Assembly (NCBI GenBank): GCA_947561715.1
Contig: OX387201.1
Location: 14,832,001-14,896,000, forward strand
Reading direction: 5' to 3'
DNA from: Ascidia mentula
Lineage: Eukaryota; Chordata; Ascidiacea; Phlebobranchia; Ascidiidae
Length of the DNA stretch: 64,000 nt
Under the pieces are notes generated by a model. It was not told the DNA's origin. It did no database searches and saw only the letters and a list, made by a program, of their open reading frames with translations. Every line of letters begins with the position of its first letter. Within the stretch, counting starts at the first letter, position 1. Positions 12,536 to 26,000 of this stretch are shown piece by piece. A program made the translations under genes and the position numbers.

Positions 12536-12868
12536 TTAACGTTCGTTCACGAAGGGGTTGAACCATTCAGCAAGAGACAATAGGGGGTGATCAATATTAT
12601 AACGCATGCGTCGACCAACAGTTTCCTTTATTGCCGTGGCCAGTTTGTATGCCTGTATTGCCACTTCCCTGTCTCCAAACTTACTGTGAGGACAAGTTAT
12701 TTTCGGTTGGCTCATTTTCGCTATGATCGTAAGTAAAGGCGTCTGTGATGTATCTTTGCATTGTGTGGTGTTGACTGCAGCAAAACAATTGCGAAAAATG
12801 CACTCTGGCGTCACAATTCGTAATTGGACACACACGAAAACATTTCTAATTAGGAACATAACTTTCAT
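12536..12868 (-). CDS. Unrecognised single-exon ORF, 110 aa
   Basis: ATG at 12868 to TAA at 12536. The N-terminus is moderately hydrophobic (a possible signal peptide, MKVMFLIRNVFVCVQ), followed by cysteines and a C-terminal half with helix-like sequence (AIQAYKLATAIKETVGRR). I do not recognise a family. It lies upstream of receptor gene A on the same strand and has no obvious splice partners. It may be a chance ORF or a degraded exon, and no coding claim beyond the open frame is made. Confidence 0.2.
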   Translation of the reverse strand: MKVMFLIRNVFVCVQLRIVTPECIFRNCFAAVNTTQCKDTSQTPLLTIIAKMSQPKITCPHSKFGDREVAIQAYKLATAIKETVGRRMRYNIDHPLLSLAEWFNPFVNER

Positions 12869-13013
12869 AATGTTGAAGGTTTATGGACTTTAAAGTTAAG
12901 CGCTAAAAGTACAGTGCTCACGAGCGCTTACAGAAATAATATTATATCCCCCTTTTCGCAGTAACATTCTGATAAACACTCACTCGACTGAAGGCATTCT
13001 ACCAATGTTGCAC

Positions 13014-13053
13014 ACACAGTCCACTTGTATTGCACACAGTCCACTTGTATTGT
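13014..13053. repeat. Short tandem duplication, 2 x 20 bp
   Basis: CACACAGTCCACTTGTATTG occurs twice in direct succession. It lies in non-coding sequence between receptor gene A and the first recognisable dynein exon. Confidence 0.6.
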
Positions 13054-13652
13054 TGTTGCTTTGACTCATACTCTGGAAGGTTTCCGGCATTACGAATATC
13101 GATATAGGCTACGTATGGATCGGGTATATACTAAGTGGGTGTTCCATGTCAGGACTTATTTCCAACATAGCAATAGTTTGTCATTGAACATAATCTTTCT
13201 ATTCTTAATGCTGGATTTTGTGAAATCGACTTCACAGGAACGCGACCTGGAGTCAGTTGGTAGTGTGCCTATATTCACTTGATACATTTGCTATCACACA
13301 ATGTAGACACTCTTTCAGGGCCGATCCCGGGCGCATTTGACCGATTTGCTTAAATAGGTCCCCGCACTTTTCGGGGGTGCCACGAAGACCGCAAAAAGGG
13401 GTCATATTTAATAGAGTTTTCTTTTTTTGCTGAAATACTGATAACACATTATTTTTTCCAATCGGCTCCGCATTTTCCTATCCTTATACACAGAAGTATT
13501 TGAAGCAAACGCATGCCAGACAGGGCCGCCCTACTGCGCAGCAGATCTGTACATGCCTATGGCTACGAAGCCAGTAAACCAACAATCTATAATACATAGG
13601 ATGTACTACTATTTATAGAAGCAACCAGATGATAAGTTTGTTATTTTGGTAG
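13054..13652. other. Intron or intergenic sequence before the first dynein exon
   Basis: No dynein-like coding sequence is visible here on the plus strand, although the preceding part of AAA1 (P-loop GxxGxGKT and the DEFNR motif) should lie immediately upstream in the protein. A short segment near 13,505-13,560 resembles the GCCCTACTGCGCAG part of the SINE family found elsewhere in the window. Confidence 0.4.
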
Positions 13653-16600
13653 GTGCTGTCTGTGGTGGCGCAGCAGATACAGACCATCCAGAGGGCAGTG
13701 GCTGATCAGGTCTCCGTATTTGTGTTTGAAGGCACAGAGATATCCCTCGACCCGTCCTGCACCATCTTCATCACCATGAATCCTGGTTACGCAGGTAATG
13801 CAACGTTCATTTATCTTACCTAGTATTGTGCACTTATATCGACTTTAATCGTGTGCGATGTGACAGCAATAATTCATCGCAAAAATGACCAGAGCCAGTT
13901 ACAACCAAATTATGTTATTGTACTCTTAATTAAGTTGTTCTACTCGTATGCAACAGCACAGCCATAAAAACTCTGTCCACATCACCGCTGTTCCTTAAAC
14001 GTTCCTGTTGTCCAACGTGACGTTGTGTTCGTGGATGTATTTGAGATCGTATAAAGGAAGCCCTTCTAAATTAAAGCAATATTAGATTATAGTTGGATTT
14101 GCCTCTATTTGACGTCACTGACTACTTCAAAACGTTTTTTCGAGTTGTTTGTAAACCACGCACTTTAGGAGGAGAAGGTTGGATAGAAAATCACCAGACG
14201 TATCGGGTTTAAATACGTTCATCGAACTGATTCATATTGTGTCTCATAATGTTTGTTGATGCAGGACGCGCAGAGCTTCCAGATAACCTCAAAGTCCTGT
14301 TTCGAACTGTGGCAATGATGATCCCTGACTACGCACTCATAGCTGAAATATCTCTTTACTCGATGGGTTTTGTTGACGCGCGAAACCTTGCTGCCAAAAT
14401 CGTTGCCACATACAGACTGTGTTCCGAACAACTTTCCTCCCAACATCACTATGACTACGGGATGCGGGCGGTGAAGTCGGTTCTCACCACTGCAGGTGGG
14501 TACTGTTACAGTGATGGGAAAAGTGTGTGTATTAGCTAAATCACCAAAGGTTTTATGAACATGACAAGCAATATATGTGGAGTCGAAAACATTTTTTCTT
14601 GTCTCCATTGTTTTCTGGTGCATTACGGGGAACTTTTTATTACATAGAACACTGTATCAACTGTACAATTTCAGACAAGCAGTATATTACTGTAAGCCGC
14701 TTAGTCGATGGATATAGTAATGGAGTGCTTTGTTAAGTGGGCAGTGCCGTTAAATCAAGTTCTGTGTTTAACAGGCAACGCTGCTGTCATCCTGGCATTA
14801 TACTACAATTTTGTTTGCTCAAAATATGAGGATTACGTAGTTTGCTTAAAGCGGCATTAGTTGCACTTTTTACAATCTGCAACTCGTTGAGAATTAACAC
14901 TCATTCATTCCGGACAAACAACAACCTTGTCACACAAAGTTACGTGTCCTGTCGTTGGGACAACTCTATTGGTTTTCACATGCATTCGCAACCGGTATAC
15001 TTCGACACACTGATGCTGCGAGACTATGCTTGATGTGTCGCGGTGTGAAATCAACTAGACATTTTTTGAAGGCCTGTACCGTATATTTTTGGCAACTTAT
15101 GACGTCATAACTCTTACATATTTGGTTGACTGGTGCCGGAATTTGGAAAATTTATTAAATTGTGACGTCAGCGACAAGTTTACAGAGCACAGCTTGAGGC
15201 AAAAGTACTTTTTTTCTGCGCAGGAAACCTGAAGCTGAAATACGTGGAGCTCCAGGAGGACGAACTTATGTTGCGAGCCATCACTGACGTCAATCTTCCA
15301 AAGTTTCTCTCGCATGACATCCCATTGTTCGATGGAATTATTTCGGATCTGTTTCCTGGAGTAAAATTGCCCAAACCTGACAACGGGGTGCTGGAAAAAG
15401 CGATTTGTTCAAATATTGAAGCAAACCACTTGCAGGTTTTTAGAGATAATATAATTGCATGCTTTTGCATTAGATTTCAAAGTGTAACCTTTCTTTTCAT
15501 TTTTAAATTTATTTTAATTAATCTGTTCTTCTGGAACAATTAAACGCATACATTTAGTGTCGACGTAGGAATCCGTGCTCACCTCTCAGTTAGAAGCTCT
15601 TAAAAGTTTATACCCTTCGTATGTTTACTTATTCAGAAACGCTGGTTCGTACTTTACGCTACAATCTCCCTATTTGAAATTAATAAATCAGTGTTTTTTT
15701 GTAAGACAACGCAGAAGTAATACCATGCTTTCGCATAGCAAAGCAGGATCGCCCCACTGCGCAGGCCCTTTGTATTTTTTTGTAAGTCGCTTCCAACATT
15801 TCAGCAGATAACTTAAAATACAATAGGCCTGGCAGCAACAGCAACAGCAACAGAATATGTATAACTGCCGTGATTTATTATACAAGAAAATATATGCTAA
15901 AATATCCATTAAACTCGGCAAATATTTGCATGTGAAGCCCATTCCGTGGTTCATCGAGAAGATCGTGCAACTTTACGAGATGGTGAAAGTTCGACACGGT
16001 TTTATGGTGGTTGGGAGAGCATTAGGAGGGAAAACGAGTGCTTACAAAGTCCTCACAGCTGCATTGGGAGAAATATCAGTTTCACAAGAAGTGGAAGAGT
16101 TCGCAGTAAGTGTATTTTGCATTATAAATCAGTAAAGACAAGACTATTTCCCTAATGTTTCCAGAATTTAGCCCTCTATTTGACAGTGTTCTCTATCAGC
16201 GACACCAATTTATTTTGATAATAAGTCAATGCTATGAAACTATCGGAAGCTTCAAATTAAAGTCAGCTGATTTATTAGGTTTCTGTGTTTACTTCCAATT
16301 TCGTATTTGCAGAAACTTAGGATGCCCGTGCAGGCCAAGTCGATTGTTCAATATTTCAAGTATATCAGCTGACTCATTGAAACTTATGATATAGTTTCAT
16401 AACATTGAGTTAAGACCAGTGGGGATCTGTTTTAAGTTTCTGTAATCGATCAAATACAATCGCGCTTTAAAATGCGTTTAATTCTCTCAACGTTTGTTGA
16501 TCAGGTGCGGTATCGGGTGATCAATCCAAAAGCTGTTACAATGGCGCAGTTATACGGAAGTTTTGATCCAGTTTCGCATGAATGGACTGATGGTAAGAAT

Positions 16601-19600
16601 CAAAACTGAAGTCACGGTTACGCCAAAAAGAGAAATGCGTCGCCGTGTATTCAAGGCTTGTAAAACATGCGCAAACTTACGTAACAGTAGATATATTTAA
16701 TTTATACACACCAAAATACACGCCATCACATATACAAACTATTAATATGTCGGGTATTTTTTGTGGTGCTGCGAATAATAGCCTTGCTAAAAAACATGCC
16801 ACCCTAACCCACATAAACATTTTCCTAATTGACATGTTGTTGAAAAAATTAACGGTTGCAAACTTAACCGAGCAATTAAGCTCAGTTACAGAGGTCATAT
16901 GAGATGTGAACATGTTTAGGTATCCTTGCCAACACCTTCCGAGAACATGCGAACAGCGTTGATGTGGACAGGAAGTGGTTGATATTTGATGGACCTGTGG
17001 ATGCTGTGTGGGTAGAAAACATGAACACTGTTCTGGATGATAACAAAAAGGTTTTTCTTGTTACGTTGAACGCATATATCTCTGTTGATTCTTTGAATAC
17101 TTACTGTAAAACTGATAGCTTTTGTAGTATGACCAGATACTTTGTTACGATTAAAATTTCATTCTAATACTTTGAAATGTCTTTCAATAGACATAAAAAT
17201 GACAAAAAATGTAGTTCCTTTAATACGAAATTCTTTCCTAGTAGTTATACATTATCAGACAGGCCCATATATATATACATGTGTTTAGCTGTGCTTGATG
17301 AGTGGCGAAATCATTGCGATGAATGCAAAGCAGAATATGATGTTTGAAGTTGAGAATTTGGAGCAAGCGTCACCAGCTACAGTTAGCAGGTATTAATGTT
17401 GTTTGCAAACTACAGCTGCATTCCCCTCATGGAGTATGTAACTAGGTTTCAGCTGTATATGCAAGGTTGCTATAATAAAGCTATTATTAATGCTAAAACT
17501 CCCTTCAAATATAGACCAGTGATTGTTCAACTTTTTTGGGTGCGACACACTTTGTAAAGATTCACGGCGCTTTTATCATTAATTTAATAAAACAATTTGT
17601 CCCTAAAATAATGTTTCTGTTGAAGCCTTGTTGGATAACAGGTGAAACGTCGGTTAATAAAGTTACTTTTTTATAATATTTTGATATATATTTCACTCGC
17701 CTAAGGCTGTGACTTCACTTGTTAGTTGCCTCCAGTTTCCCTCTCCCTCCCCTTTTTTCTTTGTTTAAATTGTGACGCGACGCCCTTGGAAATTCCCAAA
17801 ACGACGCACTATAGGGGTTTGTGACGTACAGCCTCGGGTATAAACAATGACCGGGGTTCCGAAACCAGACGTCACGACCCTGTGTGTTGACGCACCAGTT
17901 TTAGGGTCGCAACGAGTATATAAATTTCACTAACAACACTACTTTCAACTGTAATAATTCAACTACGAATGCTGTTTAACTACACGGGCCACCAGTGTTT
18001 TAGTCGTTTAATAGGGTTGCGAAACATTTTATTAAATTTATTGGGGTCGCATATGTTTTGGAGAGCCCTGGGCTATGATGGATGCTATATACTGGCTACA
18101 AAATGTGCACGATAAGCCAAACATTGAAACCCTATGTAAAGTGTATCGACTTTACCAACTGCGCTGTCTTGACGAATTGAAGGGCTGTAAAAAACATATG
18201 TATGTTGTCTTGTATTAGGTGTGGGATGATCTACATGGATCCCGAGGAATTGGGAACAACCGCCCTCGTGCTCTCGTGGATGCAAACCTCGCTTCCCGAA
18301 GTACTCACAAAACAACAGAAGGACAACATACGAATGTTGTTTAACTGGCTGGTATACATTACATCGTAGCTTTTGTTGTATTTTTTTTGACTATCGTTTC
18401 CGTAGTTAATACATGCGAAAATGTAATAAAATGCATCATGCAATTTTAATTGGTGCCAATGGATTTGCCGTTGGTTTTTATTTATGATCAATCCTATATG
18501 TTAGTGAAAATTAATGTTAACGCTTTATTACAATCATGCTGACGCTCATGTCATGTTGCTATTTAAAAGGCTTGTGAATAAGTTCGACACTCTCGCGAAT
18601 CATTCAAAATAATATCAGTGACCAAAGAAAAATATTTTTCGAACCGTCATTGGGTCTATGCTTAAACCAAGCTACTCTGCCAGGAAATACGATGTTACGA
18701 ATTTTTTTTGCAGCTGCCGCCTTGTCTTCAGTTTGTCAGCAAGCAATGTCACCACATTCTCAAGCTTTCACCCATGCACATGACTGTAAACTTGCTCAAG
18801 CTTTACTCCTGTCTTCTGCGTGAACTGGGGTATGCTTTGTCTACAGTTGTCTGCGGCGCGTTGTGCAGCTTGTTAATCGTTTCGTAACATATACTTAGTT
18901 GTAATCTCAGTTCACGATCATTTCAATAAAGATTTGCTTCAAAGCTTTTTGTGTTTTAGGCAATAGCGTGCTTGCGCTTTTTCATTTAGAGCGTTTTTCT
19001 TGATAACTTTAAATTATTTCATGGCATATTTAACCTTGCTGCCTTTTTTTCCCATTTTTGCTTCGTCATGCTGCTTGTGCGCTTGCTTTCTCCTCCGACC
19101 AACAAAAAGTGAGTATTTTGCTTCACGCATTTTCAGATATTTAAGAAAATGTTTTACCGAAATTATTAACGTTGTTCAAACTAATTAAGTGTACCTTTTC
19201 ATCAGGCATACTATTTAAGGTTTGGCGTTACGTTACTTGTGTGTTTGTAGCACAATCGACAGTTCGTACGACGATGACGACAACGATAGTATATCAACCA
19301 TGACCGATGACGTACAAGAAGGAAAAATTTCCGTTTCTGACATGAAGGTGAAATAAGATACGTGTATTTTTTTTATACCTAGTATTAAAATGTAATTTGA
19401 TCAGGCGATGGAGGAGAGGGGAAATATGGTGATCGCCCATTTCCTATTTGCTATTGTGTGGTCGATTGGAGCGTGCGTGGAGGAAAACTACAGGGAAAGG
19501 TGATGTGAGGTGGTCGTATAAACCAGTGGTTTTCGAACTTTTTGTTCCATGTACACCTTTAACCGATATTTAAAGCTAAAATCCTTCACCGGAAATTTAA

Positions 19601-20089
19601 TTTGTAAATGACAGATTTTATGAGTAAAGTAAGAAGAGAAACAAGCTCTAACAATTCATATACTTACTATCACCTTATGCACAAACAACATTCCCCCTTA
19701 GGTTGAGAATGGTTGTGGATGTATTTTCTCGTTTAAACACACGATTCCAAACAGCGTCAAAGGTCCTTCATTCAAATTAAACAAAGATTGAGTTTGTCGA
19801 CCACAAATGACCAAATTAGGCCGAAGAAAATCTAACACTTGATCGCAGTAACCCGAGATTTTATTGTTTGCCTCGCACTTCCAGATTTAGCGATTACTTC
19901 CGCGAACTGCTCGACACCGACGGCGCAAAGTCAGGGTTTCCCCGTCCCCGAGAACTACGCATCGCAAGGAGTCTGCTGATCCCGAAGCGGGGAACTGTGT
20001 TCGATTACGTTTACTTGAAGAAAAACTACGCGTCCTGGCATCGATGGGGAAGCCTAACCAAAGACCCCGAGCTGTCCGAGTCAGTCAGG
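13653..20089 (+). CDS. Dynein heavy chain block 1: exons 1-12, end of AAA1 and AAA2
   Basis: Exons: 13653-13794, 14265-14495, 15224-15435, 15938-16105, 16505-16592, 16920-17050, 17289-17389, 18219-18351, 18714-18829, 19251-19347, 19405-19499, 19885-20089. Exon 1 starts in phase 0 with VLSVVAQQ, directly downstream of the AAA1 Walker B region, which is not in the window. Exon 2 carries [10 protein letters not shown] and the MMIPDY sensor region. Exon 4 has the AAA2 P-loop as VGRALGGKT, lacking the usual Glu-Pro before the glycines. Exon 6 has [12 protein letters not shown]. Exon 10 encodes an acidic loop (DDDDNDS) that appears lineage-specific. Confidence 0.95.
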
Positions 20090-23000
20090 GTAGGGATTTT
20101 TGTTATGTCTGTGACGTATAGAGGCCATTTCCATTACAATTACGATTACTACAACAGGCGTAAATGTTGTCAATCCTAATTTCCATGCTTAACAAAATGT
20201 ATTGCGCTGTTTGATTTCATTGCATTATATGACACAACATGGCTTGGAAAGGCTTTTAATTTTAAATTTTAACCCCTTTATCTTTTATGAATGGCGCAAT
20301 GATATTAGTTACATATATTACAATACACATTCGCTCATAATGATGTTGTTACAATATAGGACCGACTGGATATTCAGGTAACTGTACAGCACGCTAAACG
20401 TTGCACTAAGCACTTGAAACATAGTCAATACTCACTAAAGAATGTTAAATATATCCTTACTGAATGCGTTGCATGAGCACTCTATTATAACATAGGTTTA
20501 AAATACAATTACAGCGGCTATTTATATATTTCTAGTACAATTTTACTGCAGAACTGAAATACGGTTATACCTGAAGGCATGAAATGTGTCATTTACTTAA
20601 TATATTGGCTAACTTTCTTACTACATATATTCTTTGCATGGAAGCGTTAAAACCACTGTAATTATATTTCCCTTTAGATAGCATATCTTTTACTTTATGA
20701 TTTAAATTCCCTTTACTCAAATTAAGATTTTACTCAAAATTGAAGTATTGTGACTCGTATCAACTGTATATGCTGCAGTGCATGATTAGAATTGTAGTCG
20801 AATCATTAAAAATAAATTTTTAACCAGAACAGTTTATGGCGTTGATTCTTGAATGGAATTCGTTTTATTCAAACTGCATTAACAAACCTCTAACCGCAAC
20901 ACTCATAGCGTTTGGGATGTAGTTTATGTAGAAATTCATCAATAATATTTGGTTCCGGCTAAAAGTAGCTTACAGTTCGCTTTTACGCTTTGCCGCTATT
21001 GATCCGTGCTTTGCTTTCTTTCCGCATGGTGTCGCAACTGCGCCAACTGCAGAAAGACCATCGGCTGGTTCGCTTGACGGTGAGCAGGTTGCTATAGTTG
21101 CTTATTCCGCTTTACTGTTGCCAATATTCCAAATTTTCTATAGCTTAGTTGTGTGTGCTTCCTTTTGTACTCCATGACACGTGCACCTTTGCTTAACGAT
21201 ACACAAAACCTAGCAAAAATACTCAAGACATTTGGCAAACTAGTTTTTCATCTGTATACATGTTTATAATTGGCTTCACTAGCTACAGATAGCTTTATTC
21301 CAGTGCTAGATTAACCGCTAGACAAACACCTAAATAACTTTATGACATAATCTCAGGATTAAAAAGTTGTCTTCTCCCAAACTGTTATTTCCTTCACAAG
21401 CTTATCTTCGTAAAATTGATTGGCGATTTTTTTTGTTTTTACTCTTATTCTTGCTAGGCTCAATATGTGTGTACTTTTAGGCCACGTGTTACAAATTGCC
21501 TTAGGGCCAATAGAGTCACAATTCACCACTGTTTGAACATCTACTTTTTCACGTACTCCGACATTAAACTGAACAAAATCCGCCATGTCACTTAGGGACC
21601 AACATTTACGTATCTAACAATCTCCTAATTTCTTACCTGGCGTTCAGCTAAACAACATCACCATTGAGACAGTGGACACATACAGACAGCAATACTTTCT
21701 ACGCAAGCTGGTTGGTCAGAACTTCCCGTTGTTGTTTGTTGGTCCGACGGGAACGGGTAAATCGGCCATCACAAACGGATACCTGCGCGAGCTTCCCAAG
21801 AAGCAGTTTGCAATCTGCAATGTCAATTTCTCGGCGCAGACGAGTGCCAGCCAAACACAGGACATGATATTTTCTAAACTCGACAGGTCGGTGTACTTTC
21901 AGTCACAAGAGAACCAATATTTGTTAAAATTACAGTAGAAAAAGACCTCTAAAAGCTATGAAAACGTATTTCGCTGTAAACAGCATCATCAGTTCAAATA
22001 GAAAAAAAAATTGTAACCTCCCGATTCCATTGGCTGCTTTATAACGAACTGTATATACGGTCTCTATTTTACAGACGTCGACGCGGTATGTACGGACCTT
22101 CCCCTGGAAAAAAAATGATCGTCTTTGTGGACGATCTTAATATGCCCGCTAAGGAGCGCTATGGAGCACAGCCACCGATAGAGTTGCTTCGCCAGTGGGT
22201 TGACCACGGTCACTGGTTCGACAAGAAGGTCAATATTCTAAACATAACAACGTTTTTTGATTCAAATATAGTATTTTGTTAAGTTGTTTGGTTACAGGAT
22301 ACGTCCGTATTGCGTTTGGTCGACATTTCGATGGTATGCGCTATGGCGCCACCCGGTGGTGGTAGAAACGAGATTACAGAGCGTTTTCTGCGCCACTTTA
22401 ACGTCATCAGCATTCATGCCTTCGACGAGGAGACTATGAAGACGATATTTCAACCGATGCTTGACTGGCATTTTAGCAGGTGAGTGCCCAAGTTGAATTC
22501 CTCTCTTACAGACCTGTTTTTATTCCATGGAAGAGTTTTACATTCAGAAAATTAACACGCACTTTGGACATTAGCAAATTGTGCAGATGATAATGTATTT
22601 TTTTTTATTATTTTAATTAGTGTGTAATAATCAAATTTAAATACATTTTAATAATTTAATTACTGCTTAGTAATTATAACAAAGCCCTCATTTGCAAATT
22701 AAGAGAGGAAACTGTGATTTGAAAAAAAGAACCTGGAAATAATATGGACAATTTTACTAACGACATTTGGTTTGGTAAACCTTTCTGATCATTTCGTCAC
22801 TTATTTATGGTTTGTTTATTCGAAGGGGCTTCGACAATGCTCTGAGAAGATTCGGACGCATCATAATTTGGGCGACAACCGATATTTACACACAAGCTAT
22901 GTCGAAATTTCTTCCAACTCCCGCAAAGTCTCATTATCTCTTTAATCTTCGTGACTACGCGAGAGTTATACAGGTATGATATGTTAAACCATTAATTATA

Positions 23001-26000
23001 TATATATATACTGTAGCGCTGTATCTTATAGGTCGTATCGCAGTGACACGCAATGCCCAAGATTGCGTGTTCAAATCTCACTAGCAGCGTTATATTGTTA
23101 ATTTTTCCCCCATAGGCACGCACAGGTGGTATTGAATCTGCTGCGATGCCACCTAGACTGTGTTACTCACAACTTTATTTGTATTTTAAACTAACATGTG
23201 GATTTTAAAGTAATCTTACAACTTCCAAGGGAATTCTTTTATTTCGGAGTGACAAATGTCCCGAAGGGGTTCCTGGGGCTTTGAAGATCGCCCGATTGTG
23301 GGTCCACGAGGTTTATCGCGTCTTCTATGACCGACTAGTTGACGATCAAGACAGGGATACGTTTTTTGGCTTGGTTAAAGTGGGTGGATTTTTGTGTTTA
23401 AAATGTTTTTCTTATAACTAATCTCAGTTACATTTCATTTTGTTATGTATCGACAATTTATATTTTAAAAAGTATCATGCAGTAAGGTATATGTCGCTTA
23501 GTAATTCTTTTATGCGTGATAAAATAAGCTTAGTTTTATAGACGTTGACATGAACTTATCTTTATAACCGGATTATCAGATTGGAAAAGATTTCGTGTTC
23601 GCTCCATGTTTCTGTAGGAAAGAATCTTTCTTTCCGATTTTGAAATTAATTTTAAACACACTGTTTACCGTCAATAATTCCTTTTTTATAGACGATTACG
23701 ACAATGCACTTTAAAGAAAAGCTAAACAACATATTCCAACACTTGGTGGCGCACAAGACAGGTCGTAAGGACGTGCGTGATTCCAACATTCGATCCGTTT
23801 TCTTCGGTGATTACATGTCACCAAAAGTTGAGGAGAGTGCCAGTGAACGATTGTATGACGAGATACAAGACATGCAAGGTAAAATATTGGAGTCTACTGA
23901 TTCTTAGATTTGCCAATCTAAATCCATTAATTTGAAGACGTTCCAGAGTGGTTGTTAAATTTGTCACAAAACACAGCTGATAGTCGTAGATTACTTCATT
24001 GTTCAGAGTTTAGCGTTGGATAAAGTAGTAAACGAATTTGATTCCGAATATACCATTGCATTTTTTAATTCTATTTAAAACACAACTTTTTATAAATACA
24101 TCATTTTGTGAAAGTTATAGTTGTTGTAGTTGGTACGTTTCTTTTTCAAAATTATTTTTAAAATGAAGACATGTTTATCAGAGCTTCGGAATGTAATTGA
24201 ACGATATCTTGATGACTACAACACAATGTCAAAAGCACCAATGGATCTTGTCATGTTTCAATTCGCTATAGAACATGTTAGTAGGATCAGCAGAATATTG
24301 AAGCAACCAAATGGACACGCACTGCTTGTTGGTAGGTCAATGTAACTTCCTATGTTAACCTAATTTCTTTTTACACAAATGTTGCTCAGTTTAAGATAAG
24401 ATTTTGGCGATAGCAGTCCGTTCCTTTAATAATGCAGACGTAATACCATGCTTTCGCATAGCAAGGCATGATCGCCCCACTGCCCAGGCCCTATATATTT
24501 GGCGATCTCAGCTCTCGTATTCTGATCATAAGGTTTACAAGCTTGATAGCCAAGGCATTGCAGACAATCTGCTGGATCAGCCACTTTTCCCGACAAGTCG
24601 AAACGAGATCTGAATTCCTTTAGATAATAAACTGAAGCTATTTTGTGCTGTTGCATTGTACTTTGCATTGTCATAGGTATTGGTGGTAGTGGTCGACAAT
24701 CCTCAGCCAAGGTCGCTGCTTTCATGGCTGATTATGACGTCGTCCAAGTCAACGTCACCAAATCCTATTGCGTGACTGATTGGAGAAACGACCTAAAGAA
24801 AGTACTGTGGAAATCGGGGGTTGATCTCACCTCTACCGTGTTTTTGTTCGGAGATCATCAAATCAAAGTATTTCAAAGTTTCTGAAAACTTCTTTACCGA
24901 GTTTTGTTTGTCTAGTACTCTTGCGTGAAAAACAATGTGTAGTCTAGAAATTCGGTCAATTTGTGGCCAGTATGTCCTTCTCTATCACACACTGACGTAC
25001 AACCAGAACATATTTAACCTATGCACTGGGACCAAGTTTTATAATAATGATTTGTCTGATACCTTGTTTAATTGCCATATGAAAACTCCTGTAACTTAAC
25101 GTTTACAACTATTTTCTTACCAATGAATAACGTTTACGTGACATCCTTCTACGTAACTATGATTTTATAGTAAACTGCGTGCATTTCCAGAATGGCATCA
25201 TTACAGATGTGTTTCTTCGTAGGATGAAAGCTTTTTGGAAGACATAAACCTTCTTCTTAACACGGGCGATATTCCCAATATCTTCGAGAACGAGGAACGC
25301 CTTGAAATTATCGATAAAATGCAGGTTGCTATTCAGGCTGAGAACGATGACAAGACTGAAATAACTCCCTTGAATCTCTACAACAAGTTTATTGAGAGAG
25401 TTAACAGGTATCATCCACATAGTGACACTTTTCGCTTTAAAACTTCTATGGTTCGTCGAACCAGAACCAGTGTAAATTGTTGTGCCGTTTTGTCTGAACT
25501 GTGCAAACTAAGATTTGTTTGTAGGAAAATGAGACAGAATATAATCAGTGAGATTTGCTATTTAGTTTAAAATAACGAGTTGTGAAACGCTTTGTTTTGC
25601 GCCACTACCACTACACTAATTTTAATTCAGTCCCGGGAACATTCACTTTCCAGGTCGTTGCACATGATTCTGGCATTCAGTCCAGTAGGAGAGGCATTCA
25701 GAACAAGACTGCGGAACTTCCCTTCTCTGATTAACTGCTGTACAATTGACTGGTTTCAGGTAAACCAACTCCCACACGTCCATGAAAATTACAATTCGTA
25801 TCTAATGTATGAAAGCGTGGTAATGCCTCTGCGTTGTCTGATTACGGTGGTGGGGATCCCCGACGTAATTGAAGGTCAAAAAGTTGTGCTCTTGCGCACC
25901 AGTGTTCCTTGGCCACAATATACCCCCACTGAGCTCCTGTAGCCCTGTTGGTAGAGCGTTGGGCCTGGTTAGCCCAGGGTCTTGAGTTCAAACCTCACCA

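Noticed and set aside
15830..15856. CAACAG repeat as a CRISPR-like or coding repeat
   Set aside because: A short microsatellite in an intron of a eukaryotic gene, with no spacers.
17516..18080. Possible hAT element (CAGTGATTGTTCAAC start) in dynein intron 7
   Set aside because: No matching inverted end or 8-bp duplication could be found; too degenerate to define.
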